A DNA stretch of 64,000 nt from Acinetobacter geminorum (GTDB lineage: Bacteria; Pseudomonadota; Gammaproteobacteria; Pseudomonadales; Moraxellaceae), in NCBI RefSeq assembly GCF_013009345.1, contig NZ_JABELE010000001.1, forward strand, positions 297,136-361,135, given 5' to 3'. Shown in pieces: positions 7,263-17,515 of the stretch; position 1 is the first letter of the stretch; each line of letters starts with the position of its first letter. Below the pieces are notes generated by a model. It saw only the letters and a list, made by a program, of their open reading frames with translations, did no database searches and was not told the origin of the DNA. The position numbers and the translations under genes are program-made.

Positions 7263-10070
7263 CTAGTCAGGAATCACCAAGATTTGATGAGCAGCACTTT
7301 CAACTTCTTTAACAACAAGTCCTAACTCATCAAAGCGTCTCATAACTTCTTCAATAAATCCTTCATCGGCTATACGGCGTTCTTTGCGTAGTGTTGAAAT
7401 AAATTGCTCAAAATCACCTGTCACTTGTTGCAGTTTTGGAGTACCTACATAGCGGGTAGCACCATAAAGACGATGTAAAACATGCTCAAGTTGAGGGAAG
7501 TCTTCAAGCTCGATGAGCTGCTGCATTTCGTCTAGCTCAGTTGGGAAACTATCAACTAACATTTTAAGTAAATCTTGAGCAAGATCTTCTTTATTTGCTG
7601 CAAGCTGCAAACTTTGTTGCCAGTTTAGAATTTCTGGGTCTAATGCTTCTGCAACGACATGATGGTCTTTATCTAGAGCTTTTGATGTAAAGTTGTTTTT
7701 GGTCCATTGCGTTAAAATTTGGATAATTTGTTCCATTTGAATTGGCTTGGTAACATAGTCATTCATGCCTACTTTGAGGAGTTTTTGCTTTTCATCAGCA
7801 AGGGCATGCGCTGTTAATGCAATAATTGGAAGCTGCATTTCACCATCTAAAGTCGACTCTAATGAGCGAATAGCGCGAGTTGTATCAATACCTGACATAA
7901 CAGGCATTTGAATATCCATAAATACCAAATCAAATGGTTTAAGCTTCTGGTCAATTCGCTCTTGGATCAGGTTCAGCGCTTCTTGACCGCTGAGAGCTTT
8001 AGTTGTTCTAACGTTGAGTTCACCTAGCAAGGCTTCTAAAACAATTAAGTTAGGTAAGTGGTCATCGACTGCCAGAATGTGTAAACCTTGACCATTAAAA
8101 TCTTGTTGCTCCTCTTCAAAAATAGGCTGATCATTTAATAATTGAATGAGTCCGCTTCGACTTAATGGTTGATATAAAGGGCGAGCACGATATTCATTGA
8201 GCATATTTGGCTCAAGTGTCATTTGATAGCCATAGACTGCCAAATTGCCTTGATAACGACTACGGATTTCTTTTAATAACGCTTCAGTATCGCCGCTGTG
8301 GTCAACAATGAGCCATGTATTGTCTTTTTGATCAAGATGCTTTAAACGACTAAATAAGTCCAGAATCGATTGTGTCTCGATATGAGGAACATGATAGTTC
8401 TCAAGGTAATAACGTAAAACACTTGCTGTAGCAGGGTGGGCAAGATAAGACACCACTTGTAAATGTTCAAAGTGCGGGTGTTCAATCTCGTAATCTTCAT
8501 CTACCACAAATTGTGCTGTAAACCAGAAGGTCGAGCCCTTTTCTGTTGGGGCGCGTTCTTGGTTATCCTCAAAGCCAATTTGACCATGCATGAGATGGAC
8601 AAGCTGTTTAGAGATCGCAAGGCCTAAACCTGTACCGCCAAATTGACGTGTAACGGATGCATCACCTTGCGAGAATGATTCAAATAATTTTTTACGGTCA
8701 GTTCCGCTTAAACCAATACCACTGTCTTGAACACTAAAATGAAGTAGGCATTGTCCGATATCATCATGTTCCATACGAACACGAACAATAATTTCGCCAT
8801 CTGGAGTGAACTTAATCGCATTTGAAATCAAATTAGTTAGAATTTGTTTAAAGCGTAAAGCATCACCAATCACTTGTTGTGGAATATTGTCCGCATAATA
8901 AAAAGCCATTGCGATATGCTTTTGAGCAGCCAGTGGAGACAGCATATCCATGACATCAAAGACAGCTTCTTCTAAATCAAACGGTGCTGTTTCAAGCTCT
9001 AACTTACCGGCATCAATTTTTGAGAAATCTAATACATCATTAATTAATGCTAATAAATGGGCAGATGATTTGCGAATAGTTTGCAGGTAAAGGTTTTGTT
9101 CGTTATTTAGATTTTGCTGACGAAGTAATAAATGAATAAAGCCATCAATACTGTTTAGAGGTGTTCGAAGTTCATGACTAATATTGGCAAGGAAAACTGA
9201 TTTTGCTTGGTTCGATGAAATCGCTTGGTCACGTGCTTGACGATAAGTGATGTTTTGAACTTCTAAGGTATCTAACGTTCTACGTAAGTCTTCTTCGGTT
9301 TGTTCGGTGTGTTCTTTTAACTCTAAAAAGCTAAAGTGTAATCGTTTAACAACGTTTGCAATATCTCGCTGTAATAAGCGTAATTCACCTGTACTGTTAA
9401 TGACCATATGCTGGTCCAACGTGTCTGCATTTAAACGTTGCAACTGCATGCGAATTTCGTACATCGGTGCAATCCAGCGACGCGAGTAAAAATTCAAGCA
9501 AAGTAAAAGTAACAATAAGGTCATTAAGCCAGTAATGACGAGGGCAATCAAAATACGGTAACGTGCCAATTCTAGTGGCTGATTATCCATTTCAATGACG
9601 AGCCAGACAGGTGCTTTTCCGGGTGTGTCGCTAATCCGCTGTCCATAAATATTGTTGTGGTTATAAGATATTGGACCAAAAAAATTACTACTTTGCGTAA
9701 AGTTTGGCCAGTAGCGATTATCGCGATAACCGATACTTAAATAGGTCTGGCCATTACTATCAATTAAAGCAGCACGTTTTAGATTTTTTTCACTAAACAT
9801 GCTTTGCATGATGTGCTGGGCGTGATCATATTCATCGGGCTCTAGTTCAACAAGCTTATATAAATCGATCGCGATTTGATTGTAGCGAGCTAAAATTGCT
9901 GAGGCATGATGTAGCTGTTGTTGTTTTACTGAATGTGAGGTTTCAGTTAAAACCAGAAAAGCACCAACACACGTTAAAATCATGATGGGCACAAAAATAA
10001 GAGCAATTAATTGTCCATATGCATGATTCAGACGTAAGCGTTTCGATAAGGTTTTATTGAAATTAGACAT
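7263..10070 (-). CDS. barA: Hybrid sensor histidine kinase BarA/GacS
   Basis: This inner-membrane sensor kinase belongs to the GacS/GacA (BarA/UvrY) pathway. The 935 residues show a transmembrane segment near 20-42, a periplasmic sensor region, a second membrane helix near 172-193, HAMP, a HisKA domain with the phospho-His at about 299 (ANISHELRTP), an ATPase domain (NLISNAIKF, GTGLGLAIS), a receiver with FMDIQMPVMSG, and a C-terminal HPt domain (LHRLYGATRYVG). The response regulator GacA is not in the window. It lies divergent from cysM, the same neighbourhood seen in pseudomonads (gacS, cysM, rumA, relA). Confidence 0.92.
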   Translation of the reverse strand: MSNFNKTLSKRLRLNHAYGQLIALIFVPIMILTCVGAFLVLTETSHSVKQQQLHHASAILARYNQIAIDLYKLVELEPDEYDHAQHIMQSMFSEKNLKRAALIDSNGQTYLSIGYRDNRYWPNFTQSSNFFGPISYNHNNIYGQRISDTPGKAPVWLVIEMDNQPLELARYRILIALVITGLMTLLLLLLCLNFYSRRWIAPMYEIRMQLQRLNADTLDQHMVINSTGELRLLQRDIANVVKRLHFSFLELKEHTEQTEEDLRRTLDTLEVQNITYRQARDQAISSNQAKSVFLANISHELRTPLNSIDGFIHLLLRQQNLNNEQNLYLQTIRKSSAHLLALINDVLDFSKIDAGKLELETAPFDLEEAVFDVMDMLSPLAAQKHIAMAFYYADNIPQQVIGDALRFKQILTNLISNAIKFTPDGEIIVRVRMEHDDIGQCLLHFSVQDSGIGLSGTDRKKLFESFSQGDASVTRQFGGTGLGLAISKQLVHLMHGQIGFEDNQERAPTEKGSTFWFTAQFVVDEDYEIEHPHFEHLQVVSYLAHPATASVLRYYLENYHVPHIETQSILDLFSRLKHLDQKDNTWLIVDHSGDTEALLKEIRSRYQGNLAVYGYQMTLEPNMLNEYRARPLYQPLSRSGLIQLLNDQPIFEEEQQDFNGQGLHILAVDDHLPNLIVLEALLGELNVRTTKALSGQEALNLIQERIDQKLKPFDLVFMDIQMPVMSGIDTTRAIRSLESTLDGEMQLPIIALTAHALADEKQKLLKVGMNDYVTKPIQMEQIIQILTQWTKNNFTSKALDKDHHVVAEALDPEILNWQQSLQLAANKEDLAQDLLKMLVDSFPTELDEMQQLIELEDFPQLEHVLHRLYGATRYVGTPKLQQVTGDFEQFISTLRKERRIADEGFIEEVMRRFDELGLVVKEVESAAHQILVIPD

Positions 10071-10242
10071 GGCTACATCAGATTTATCTCTCTGTAGGGC
10101 ATCTTATCACGCTTTATTTTAAAACAGACGGCATTTTATAAATGACCGAGCTTTAATCGCTTTCATGAAAAAGCATATTGAAATGGGTGCAGTACCGAGC
10201 ATTTTTTCATACAATAGGCCCACCTCGATATAGGTGTTGATC

Positions 10243-11175
10243 ATGAGTAATACACAACCTGATTTTTTAGCCGACGAATTTTTGTTAGATCACTATGTAG
10301 GTAAGACGCCTCTAGTTCGTTTGCAGCGATTAGCTTCTCATACGCAAGCGATAGTTTTAGCAAAATTGGAAGGTAATAATCCGGCAGGTTCTGTAAAAGA
10401 CCGTCCTGCATATAACATGATTATGCAGGCAGAAAAACGTGGTCAAATTAAACCGGGTGATACATTAATTGAAGCAACCAGCGGTAATACAGGTATTGCT
10501 TTGGCTATGGTTGCGGCAATGCGCGGCTATAAAATGAAACTTATTATGCCGAACAATATGAGCCAAGAGCGTAAAGACGCAATGTTGGCTTATGGCGCAG
10601 AGCTGATTGAAGTGACACCACAGCAAGGAATGGAAGGTGCACGTGATTTAGCCTTACAAATGGAAAAAGAGGGTAAGGGGCACGTTTTAAATCAGTTTGG
10701 TAATCCTGATAATGTTGAAGCTCATTATCTAACGACTGGTCCTGAAATCTGGAAACAAACAGGCGGTAAAATTACCCATTTTGTGAGTTCAATGGGCACA
10801 ACAGGTACCATTATGGGTGTTTCTAAATATTTAAAAGAACAAAACCCAGATATTCAAATTGTTGGTTTACAGCCAGCAGACGGATCAAGTATTGCCGGTA
10901 TTCGCCGTTGGCCAAAAGAATATTTGCCTACTATTTTTGATAGTAGCCGTGTTGATCGTATTATCGATATTCCACAAATTGAAGCTGAAAAAACTATGCG
11001 TAAATTAGCTCGTATGGAAGGTGTTAGTGCTGGTACATCTTCAGGCGGTGCAGTTTGGGCATCAATTAAAATTGCAGAAGAAAATCCGGATGCTGTTATT
11101 GTTTGCATTATCTGTGACCGTGGCGATCGCTACTTGTCTACAGGTCTGTTTTCAGTACAGGACGATAACTCATAA
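10243..11175 (+). CDS. cysM: Cysteine synthase B
   Basis: This PLP-dependent O-acetylserine sulfhydrylase makes cysteine from O-acetylserine and sulfide or thiosulfate. The PLP lysine is in GSVKDRPA and the phosphate loop is TSGNTGIAL. RRWPKEYLP and the C-terminal CDRGDRYLSTG match CysM rather than CysK. I use the ATG at 10243 (AGGTG 7 nt upstream) instead of the in-frame GTG at 10234. It heads a plus-strand run with the exonuclease, rlmD and relA. Confidence 0.94.
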   Translation: MSNTQPDFLADEFLLDHYVGKTPLVRLQRLASHTQAIVLAKLEGNNPAGSVKDRPAYNMIMQAEKRGQIKPGDTLIEATSGNTGIALAMVAAMRGYKMKLIMPNNMSQERKDAMLAYGAELIEVTPQQGMEGARDLALQMEKEGKGHVLNQFGNPDNVEAHYLTTGPEIWKQTGGKITHFVSSMGTTGTIMGVSKYLKEQNPDIQIVGLQPADGSSIAGIRRWPKEYLPTIFDSSRVDRIIDIPQIEAEKTMRKLARMEGVSAGTSSGGAVWASIKIAEENPDAVIVCIICDRGDRYLSTGLFSVQDDNS

Positions 11176-11187
11176 TTGAGAGAAATA

Positions 11188-12006
11188 ATGCGTTTCCCTA
11201 CCTTAGTTTTTGATATTGAAACTTTAACTGATTTAAAAGCGGGTGCGCATTTATATCATCTTGATTTACCTGAGGCCGATGTAGAGCAAGCATTGACGAA
11301 AATCCGTCGCCAAGAATCTGGTATGGACTTTCAGCGTTTGCCTTTACATGAAATTGTTTGTATTTCTGGCTTATGGATCGATGAGTCTGGTTTTCGATTA
11401 TTTTCTTTTAGTCGAGAACAATATTCTGAAGCAGAAATTTTACAGAAATTTTTATCTATTTTTGATAAGCGCCATCCGACTCTAGTAAGCTGGAATGGTT
11501 CACAATTTGATTTACCAGTTATCCTATTTCGCGCTATGTATCATGGGCTATCTGCCCCCGGTCTGTTTGATCAAGGCGAGATTGATAGCCAGAAGCGTTT
11601 TAATAATTACCAAAACCGTTATCACCATCGCCATATAGACTTAATGGACGTTATGGCAATGTTTAATGGCCGTAATTTTCAAAAGCTTGACGATATTGCC
11701 TGTATTTTAGGTTTGCCGGGTAAGCGTGGTGAGTCGGGTTATCATGTGCCTGAATATGTTCGTAATCAACAGTGGTTAAAATTGACGAGCTATTGTGAAG
11801 GGGATGTGCTCAATACATGGTTTATTTATTTGCGTTGGTTAGTACTAAAAGGCCAATTAAATGCAGATGAGCATAACCATTGGATCAGTTCGAGTATTGA
11901 ATATTTACAGACTATGCCACAGCAAGCCGATTTCCTTGAAGTATGGGAACGTACTTCGAAACATACCGAATTTACTTCTCACTATTTTAATTCTTCAGAT
12001 TTTTAG
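11188..12006 (+). CDS. Predicted 3'-5' exonuclease (PolB exonuclease-like)
   Basis: This RNase H-fold protein is related to the proofreading domain of family B DNA polymerases (PF10108 type). The DEDD residues are visible: FDIETLTD near the N-terminus, SWNGSQFDLPV in the middle, HIDLMDVMAMF, and CEGDVLNTWFIYLR near the end. No polymerase domain is present. The ATG at 11188 is preferred; an in-frame TTG lies 12 nt earlier, directly after the cysM stop. It is tightly packed between cysM and rlmD (9 nt gap), so it is probably co-transcribed. The physiological substrate is unknown. Confidence 0.82.
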   Translation: MRFPTLVFDIETLTDLKAGAHLYHLDLPEADVEQALTKIRRQESGMDFQRLPLHEIVCISGLWIDESGFRLFSFSREQYSEAEILQKFLSIFDKRHPTLVSWNGSQFDLPVILFRAMYHGLSAPGLFDQGEIDSQKRFNNYQNRYHHRHIDLMDVMAMFNGRNFQKLDDIACILGLPGKRGESGYHVPEYVRNQQWLKLTSYCEGDVLNTWFIYLRWLVLKGQLNADEHNHWISSSIEYLQTMPQQADFLEVWERTSKHTEFTSHYFNSSDF

Positions 12007-12015
12007 GTTCATTCT

Positions 12016-13407
12016 TTGAAACAACAAGCCAAATCTCGCAACCTTCAACAGCCTGAATATATTTTTCAGGTTGAAACACTTTCTCATGAGGGGCGTGGAA
12101 TTGCGCATTATGGTTCTCATCCTGAGCACCCTGCAGATAAGCATGGCAAAAAAGTTTTTATTCGTTATGCATTGCCAGGAGAAACTGTAAAAGCTCGGAT
12201 TACCCATCAAGCGAAGCGTCTTGAAGAAGCTGAAATGTTGCAGTTGTTAGGAGAACCTTCAGCACATCGTATAGAGGCAATTTGTCCTCACTATGGTATC
12301 TGTGGGGGTTGTAGCATGCAGCATATTCACCCTGATGAACAAATCCGTTTAAAACAAAATGTACTCCAGTCACATTTACAGCATTTTGCAGGTATTCAAC
12401 CTGAACAGTGGCTAGAACCGATTCGATCTTTACAAAGTGATTATCGTCGTCGTGCTCGAATAGGCGTGCGCTATTTGCCAAAACCAGATCGCTTAATCAT
12501 GGGTTTTCGCGAACATCATAGTAATCGTTTAACTTCGATCCATAGCTGTAGTGTTTTGGATAAAAACTTATCAAATAGTCTGCCTGAGTTACGCACTTTA
12601 CTCCAAAGTCTAAAAGGCAAAGCGCACATTGGTCATGTAGAATTAGCAAAAGGTGATAATGAAATTTCTTTATTGGTTCGTCATGTAGAAAAATTAAACA
12701 ATTCTGATGTCAACCAATTAAAGCAATTTGCGTTACACAAAGGGTGGCAGTTGTATTTGCAACCTAAAGGTCCTGAAAGCATTCATCGTATTGATGATGA
12801 ACAAGGTGCTTTACGTTTACACTATGCCTTAGAAAGGTTTAATGTAAATTTTGCTTTTTCGCCATTGGATTTTACTCAGGTCAATGCCACAGTAAATGAA
12901 CAGATGGTTCAATTGGCATGTGAATTGCTTCAATTGCAACCAGGTGAAAAGGTACTTGATCTATTTTGCGGTTTGGGCAATTTCTCACTCCCGTTAGCAC
13001 GATGTGTTGGTGAGAGTGGTCAGGTTGTCGGTGTTGAAGGGAGTGAAGAAATGGTGCAGCGAGCAACAGCTAATGCGAGATGCAATAGTTTGGTGCAAGC
13101 AACCTTCTTTTCACAAGATTTAACAAAAGATTTTTCGCATCATTCTTGGGCAAATCAAGGATTTGATGCATTATTGATTGATCCTCCTCGTGCTGGTGCA
13201 TATGAAATTATGCAGTATGTATCAAATTTTGGAGCAAAAAGAATCGTTTATGTATCATGTAATCCAGCTACACTGGCAAGGGATGCGGGTGTTTTGGTCC
13301 AATATGGTTACCAGTTAAAAAAAGCAGCAGTGATGGACATGTTTACGCATACCGAACATGTTGAATCCATTGCACTATTTGAAAAAATTCAAGAGATAAA
13401 CGATTAA
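12016..13407 (+). CDS. rlmD: 23S rRNA (uracil-1939-C5)-methyltransferase RlmD
   Basis: This SAM-dependent methyltransferase (formerly RumA) makes m5U1939 in 23S rRNA. The 463-residue protein has an N-terminal TRAM domain (LSHEGRGIAHYG), an iron-sulfur cluster motif with Cys in CPHYGICGGCSMQH plus a later Cys in HSCSVLD, the SAM loop VLDLFCGLGNFSLPLA, DPPRAGA, and the catalytic Cys in YVSCNPATLARD. It starts at TTG 12016; no ATG occurs before the TRAM motif and AGGT lies about 8 nt upstream. relA follows after 30 nt. Confidence 0.94.
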   Translation: MKQQAKSRNLQQPEYIFQVETLSHEGRGIAHYGSHPEHPADKHGKKVFIRYALPGETVKARITHQAKRLEEAEMLQLLGEPSAHRIEAICPHYGICGGCSMQHIHPDEQIRLKQNVLQSHLQHFAGIQPEQWLEPIRSLQSDYRRRARIGVRYLPKPDRLIMGFREHHSNRLTSIHSCSVLDKNLSNSLPELRTLLQSLKGKAHIGHVELAKGDNEISLLVRHVEKLNNSDVNQLKQFALHKGWQLYLQPKGPESIHRIDDEQGALRLHYALERFNVNFAFSPLDFTQVNATVNEQMVQLACELLQLQPGEKVLDLFCGLGNFSLPLARCVGESGQVVGVEGSEEMVQRATANARCNSLVQATFFSQDLTKDFSHHSWANQGFDALLIDPPRAGAYEIMQYVSNFGAKRIVYVSCNPATLARDAGVLVQYGYQLKKAAVMDMFTHTEHVESIALFEKIQEIND

Positions 13408-13437
13408 AAACATGAGTTACATATTGAGGAGAATGGT

Positions 13438-15744
13438 ATGGTCACAGTACGTGAACAGTTACCTGAACAACTAACCGAGTTGTCAGAGGAAACGACTGTA
13501 GAGCATGCCGCCGAAACGCAAATCGGTTTAGCCTCATGGTTGGATCGGGTGCGTGAAATATTAGATGGGGCGGAGCTTGAACAACTTGAAAAAGTCGCTC
13601 ATTTAACCCTGCAAAAAGAGTTAGATTCAACGGTTAATCATCGTTCCAATACTTTTGCTACAGGCGTTGGAATGGCCGACATTCTGGCACATCTCCATGT
13701 AGATGAAGATACTTTATCAGCAGCAATGCTTTATCGTAGTGTGCGTGAAGGCATTACCGATATAGAAGAAGTAAAACAGAAATTCGGGGAGCAAGTTTAC
13801 AACCTTGTCAAAGGTACTTTGGCAATGGGTAAACTCTCAGAACTTATTGAAAAAAATAAACGGTTAGAAGATCACTTTAATAATAATCAACGAGAACATT
13901 TAAGCGGCATTTATAAAATGCTGATTTCGGTGACCGAAGATGTTCGTGTTGTTTTAATTAAGTTGGCTGAGCGTACTTATTCTTTGCGAGAGCTTGCAAA
14001 TTCCTCTCGTGAACGCCAAGAACGTGTAGCGCGTGAAATTCTTACTATTTATTCGCCGTTGGCACATCGACTTGGTATTGCTCAGCTTAAATGGGAACTT
14101 GAAGATCTTGCATTTCGCTATTTGGCACCAGATCGTTATAAAGAGATTGCTTCATTACTCAATGAAAAGCGTTTAGAGCGTGAGCATTACATTCAGTTCG
14201 TCATTGACCGTTTGAAAAATGAGTTAGCGTCTTACGGCATTGAAGCTGAAATTACAGGGCGTGCAAAACACATTTATTCGATTTATCGAAAAATGAAGAG
14301 CAAAAACCTGAGCTTCGACCAACTTTATGACATTCGTGCTTTACGTGTGTTGGTCAATAGTGTGCCAGAGTGCTACCACTCTTTAGGTATCGTACATCAA
14401 ATCTGGCGTCATATTCCGCACCAGTTTGATGACTATATTACCAACCCGAAAGCCAATGGTTATCGTTCTTTGCATACAGCTGTAATTGCTGAAAATAAAT
14501 CTCTTGAAGTGCAAATTCGTACTCATGAGATGCATGATGAAGCAGAGTTAGGCGTATGTTCACACTTTAACTATAAAGAAGGTTCAAAGAATACCGACCA
14601 TTCTTTTAACCATCGTTTGCATTCATTACGTGCTGTTTTAGAACATTATCAAGAACGTAATGAAACGACGGTACATCAAAACGAAGATGAAACAGAAGGC
14701 TTTGAACAGTTACAAGACTTTGAAGGCTTTGAAAAGATTTATGTTTTCAGTCGCGATGGTGATATTAAAGAATTGCCGCGTGGCTCAACAGTTTTAGATT
14801 TTGCCTATCATGTGCATACAGAAGTAGGGAATAAGTGTTATGCAGCGCGGGTCAACCAGCGTTATGTACCACTTACCTATACTTTAAAAACAGGTGAACA
14901 GGTTGAAATTTTAACTAAAAAAGATCGTGAACCAAACCGTGACTGGTTGGTGAACTCTCTGGGTTATATCAAAACCTCTCGTGCACGTGACAAGTTGCGT
15001 CATTGGTTTAGACAGCAAGACCGTAGTAAGAATCTTGAAGTAGGCCGAGAACTGCTTAATAAAGAGTTGGCTCGTCTTGCGATTCACCCAAAAAGTATCG
15101 ACCTAAATGATTATTCATCACATTTTAATGTGAAGACTGGCGACGATATTTTGGTGAATCTGGTCAGTGGCGATATTAGCTTACATGCCCTGATTAATCA
15201 GGTGAACCGCCAAATGCATCTAGATCAGGATGAGCCTGAACTAGTACTTAAACCAACATTAAATCCACGTGCCAGCCATACGCTATCAGCACATGGCATT
15301 TTAATTGATGGCTTAGATAATGTAGAGCTGCACATCGCTCAGTGCTGTCAGCCGGTGCATGGTGAATCAATCGCTGGATATATTACTTTGAACCGTGGTG
15401 TCAGCATCCATAAAGTCATTTGTTCTGACTATCAACGTATGATTAAGCAAGAGCCAGAGCGTGCTGTTGAAGCTGATTGGGAAATGCAGCCAACACGTGG
15501 TCAAAGCGTTCAAATTGTGGTGGAAGCTTATGATCGTCGTGGTCTGCTTAAAGACTTAACTCAGGTGATTTTCTCTGACCAAATCAATATTCGTCAGGTT
15601 AATACAATTTCTGAGGCCGATGGTATTGCTAATATGAAGTTGCTCATTGAGGTTAAAGGTTTAGCACAGCTTTCTCGCTTATTGGCTCGCCTAGAGCAGC
15701 AACCGGGAATTATTAGTGCTCGACGCATGATTCAAGGCGTTTAA
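13438..15744 (+). CDS. relA: GTP pyrophosphokinase RelA
   Basis: This ribosome-associated synthetase makes (p)ppGpp in the stringent response. The 768 residues include a pseudo-hydrolase N-terminal domain in which the metal-binding HD pair is absent (AAMLYRSVREG), which marks RelA rather than SpoT. The synthetase domain has AKHIYSIYRKMKSKN, LYDIRALRVLV and NPKANGYRSLHT. TGS (IYVFSRDGDIKELPRGSTV), zinc-finger-like (HIAQCCQPVHGESIAGYIT) and ACT domains follow. The site TTGAGGAGAAT precedes the ATG. In pseudomonads mazG follows relA directly; here about 4.9 kb separates them. Confidence 0.96.
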   Translation: MVTVREQLPEQLTELSEETTVEHAAETQIGLASWLDRVREILDGAELEQLEKVAHLTLQKELDSTVNHRSNTFATGVGMADILAHLHVDEDTLSAAMLYRSVREGITDIEEVKQKFGEQVYNLVKGTLAMGKLSELIEKNKRLEDHFNNNQREHLSGIYKMLISVTEDVRVVLIKLAERTYSLRELANSSRERQERVAREILTIYSPLAHRLGIAQLKWELEDLAFRYLAPDRYKEIASLLNEKRLEREHYIQFVIDRLKNELASYGIEAEITGRAKHIYSIYRKMKSKNLSFDQLYDIRALRVLVNSVPECYHSLGIVHQIWRHIPHQFDDYITNPKANGYRSLHTAVIAENKSLEVQIRTHEMHDEAELGVCSHFNYKEGSKNTDHSFNHRLHSLRAVLEHYQERNETTVHQNEDETEGFEQLQDFEGFEKIYVFSRDGDIKELPRGSTVLDFAYHVHTEVGNKCYAARVNQRYVPLTYTLKTGEQVEILTKKDREPNRDWLVNSLGYIKTSRARDKLRHWFRQQDRSKNLEVGRELLNKELARLAIHPKSIDLNDYSSHFNVKTGDDILVNLVSGDISLHALINQVNRQMHLDQDEPELVLKPTLNPRASHTLSAHGILIDGLDNVELHIAQCCQPVHGESIAGYITLNRGVSIHKVICSDYQRMIKQEPERAVEADWEMQPTRGQSVQIVVEAYDRRGLLKDLTQVIFSDQINIRQVNTISEADGIANMKLLIEVKGLAQLSRLLARLEQQPGIISARRMIQGV

Positions 15745-15752
15745 TAAATTAA

Positions 15753-15785
15753 GTAAAAAGGCTGTCAAATGACAGCCTTTTTATT
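15753..15785 (+). repeat. 33-nt direct repeat, copy 1
   Basis: This segment contains the relA terminator. It matches 19741-19773 with one mismatch (C versus G in the right stem arm) and bounds a 4 kb block of four envelope genes. Confidence 0.8.
15755..15782. terminator. Terminator after relA (repeat copy 1)
   Basis: A perfect stem GGCTGTC / GACAGCC with an AAAT loop, flanked by A5 and T5, sits at the convergence of relA and the CsgG-like gene. A 33-nt stretch beginning at 15753 recurs at 19741 with a single difference. Confidence 0.88.
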
Positions 15786-16789
15786 TACCAGCGAATTGGT
15801 TTTTCGCTAGAACCTGAAGGAAGATCTGCATCTGATAATGGTGAAGAATTTACCTCATTATCAAAACTATCTTCGTTTTGAGAGTAATGATTTGATTTCA
15901 AAGATAAACCACGCAATACATCATTAACGACTTGATCTGCGAAAATTTCGGTACTAGAAGGTGGGGTATCTTGTGTGACTAAATTACCAACATTTGCTTG
16001 TGGTGGCTGCTTAATAGAACCAGCTGCTGCAATTTTGCCTGTATTTACTTCAATTACACGCCAGTTTAATTTAATCGCATCACGTTCGGCTGGAACTGCG
16101 CCGTAAAAAGATTGACCTTGAACCGTGCGGGCTTCATTAATTCTACCAACAAGAATATAGTCTGCACCCACTTTTTGGGCAATTCTTGCCATTTCGGATG
16201 GCGCACCATCCCAAGCGAGGAATGCATTTTCGCTTGCCATCTCTTCAATATAATCTCGACTTACTAAACTTAGTTGTCGTGAATTTGCCATTTGCGTACC
16301 AATTAGATCCGCTACTTCCTGCACAAACTCATATGGGTCTTCACCCGATGCTAAGTTAAATTTTGACTCAACTACTTGAAAAGGAAAAACTGCGATTCTT
16401 CGTAAATGTTGATCAGCTACATTTGATTGATATTTACTAATATAAGCTCGAACGCGGGCTTTATAATTTTTACCTGAACCAGAAACACTAAGCACTTGAA
16501 AACGGTTAATTGCACCTGAAGACTCTGTTTGTACACTGAACACAGGTGAGCTTTTGCCTTGATATGACCAGTGGTGATCTGTCATAACCATATTAACTTC
16601 TTCAGCCATCCCCATTTGTGAACTTACTTTTGTTCCATTCACAGATTGAGCTGCTGTTAATAAAGCTTCTGCAATAGCTTGTTGCTGGGTTGGTCCACTA
16701 CCTGAAGCTTCTTTCATCACTTCTTGTAGCGCGGCAAAACTTGAGGTGGCAGTAAGACTTAATAGTACTGCGCAAAATATTTTTCTCAT
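15785..16789 (-). CDS. CsgG/HfaB-like secreted protein of the LpoB-YcfL-COG3014 cluster
   Basis: This 334-residue protein has a Sec signal peptide (KIFCAVLLSLTATSSFA, then A) without a lipobox Cys. The central part (RRIAVFPFQVVESKF, LIGTQMANSRQLSLVSRDYIEEMA, KVGADYILVGRINEA) matches the CsgG/TolB-N-like fold that senses or assembles envelope structures. The N-terminal half (SGPTQQQAIAEALLTAAQSV) resembles LPP20/FlgO-type domains. The C-terminal 50 residues are polar and low in complexity. It is last in a four-gene minus-strand cluster. Its exact role is unknown; a periplasmic partner of the LpoB-like lipoprotein is my inference. Confidence 0.7.
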   Translation of the reverse strand: MRKIFCAVLLSLTATSSFAALQEVMKEASGSGPTQQQAIAEALLTAAQSVNGTKVSSQMGMAEEVNMVMTDHHWSYQGKSSPVFSVQTESSGAINRFQVLSVSGSGKNYKARVRAYISKYQSNVADQHLRRIAVFPFQVVESKFNLASGEDPYEFVQEVADLIGTQMANSRQLSLVSRDYIEEMASENAFLAWDGAPSEMARIAQKVGADYILVGRINEARTVQGQSFYGAVPAERDAIKLNWRVIEVNTGKIAAAGSIKQPPQANVGNLVTQDTPPSSTEIFADQVVNDVLRGLSLKSNHYSQNEDSFDNEVNSSPLSDADLPSGSSEKPIRW

Positions 16790-16859
16790 AAAGGCTCTTT
16801 TTATTTATAGAGCATAGCAATTAATAATTGCCATGCTATAAAGGATTATTTAGAAAAGC

Positions 16860-17462
16860 TTATAAGCCGAATGTAGATTTTTTTGCAGATTTGCGAATTT
16901 CTTTTTCACTGGTCCATTCAACGATTCCAGTTTTTAAATTCAGTAGTTTTAAAGTGAATTTATAGTAAACATCACTCTTGCCGCCCGAGTTTTTAACGAT
17001 GCTAGATAAATTACCATTCAGCATATACTCAGCACCAATCTGTGTGCCGGATTTTACGGCAGTGCGTTTATCTACCATTCCGCTACGTTGTTGATAAGCC
17101 ATCTGGTCTGCTACTGCACCCACAGAAGTCATGTCTACAAAGCGGAATTTTCCTGAATTGATTAGACGGTTTTGAATCGTATCGGTAATAGACTCTGTAT
17201 CGATATGCTCTTGAGATTTGTTCTTAATTTTATCAACAAATAAAACAGGACGACGATTTTTTGTCATATCAATAATTGGTGGGAAGGCAAGCATGTCATC
17301 CACCATTTTTGTCGCAATTTGCTGTAAATCTGTAGAACCAAAATCTTTTGTTAAAGTTTCAACAGATTGCGCATCACCATAGCTAACTGTTTGTGAAGCA
17401 CAACCAGAAAAAAGTGCAGCGCTACTCATTGCTGTAATCATGAATAGTGATTTAATTTTCAT
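16860..17462 (-). CDS. lpoB: Penicillin-binding protein activator LpoB-like lipoprotein
   Basis: LpoB is an outer-membrane lipoprotein that reaches through the periplasm to stimulate the transpeptidase activity of PBP1B. The 200-residue protein has a lipobox LFSGC with the acylated Cys near residue 21. The body matches the LpoB fold: LQQIATKMVDDML, RPVLFVDKIKNKSQEHIDTESITDTIQNRLINS (split here as two conserved stretches), GKFRFVDM, IGAEYMLNGNLSSI and FTLKLLNLKTGIVEW. The E. coli protein has a long disordered linker; this one has almost none, so its reach to a PBP may differ. Confidence 0.75.
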   Translation of the reverse strand: MKIKSLFMITAMSSAALFSGCASQTVSYGDAQSVETLTKDFGSTDLQQIATKMVDDMLAFPPIIDMTKNRRPVLFVDKIKNKSQEHIDTESITDTIQNRLINSGKFRFVDMTSVGAVADQMAYQQRSGMVDKRTAVKSGTQIGAEYMLNGNLSSIVKNSGGKSDVYYKFTLKLLNLKTGIVEWTSEKEIRKSAKKSTFGL

Positions 17463-17515
17463 TAAAATGTCCTGTATCTATCTTTAAATAATGTTGTGAA
17501 TTTAGGTTTAAAAAC

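Noticed and set aside
13438..14000. Loss of the HD hydrolase motif in the stringent factor, read as damage
   Set aside because: A degenerate HD domain is normal for RelA in gammaproteobacteria.
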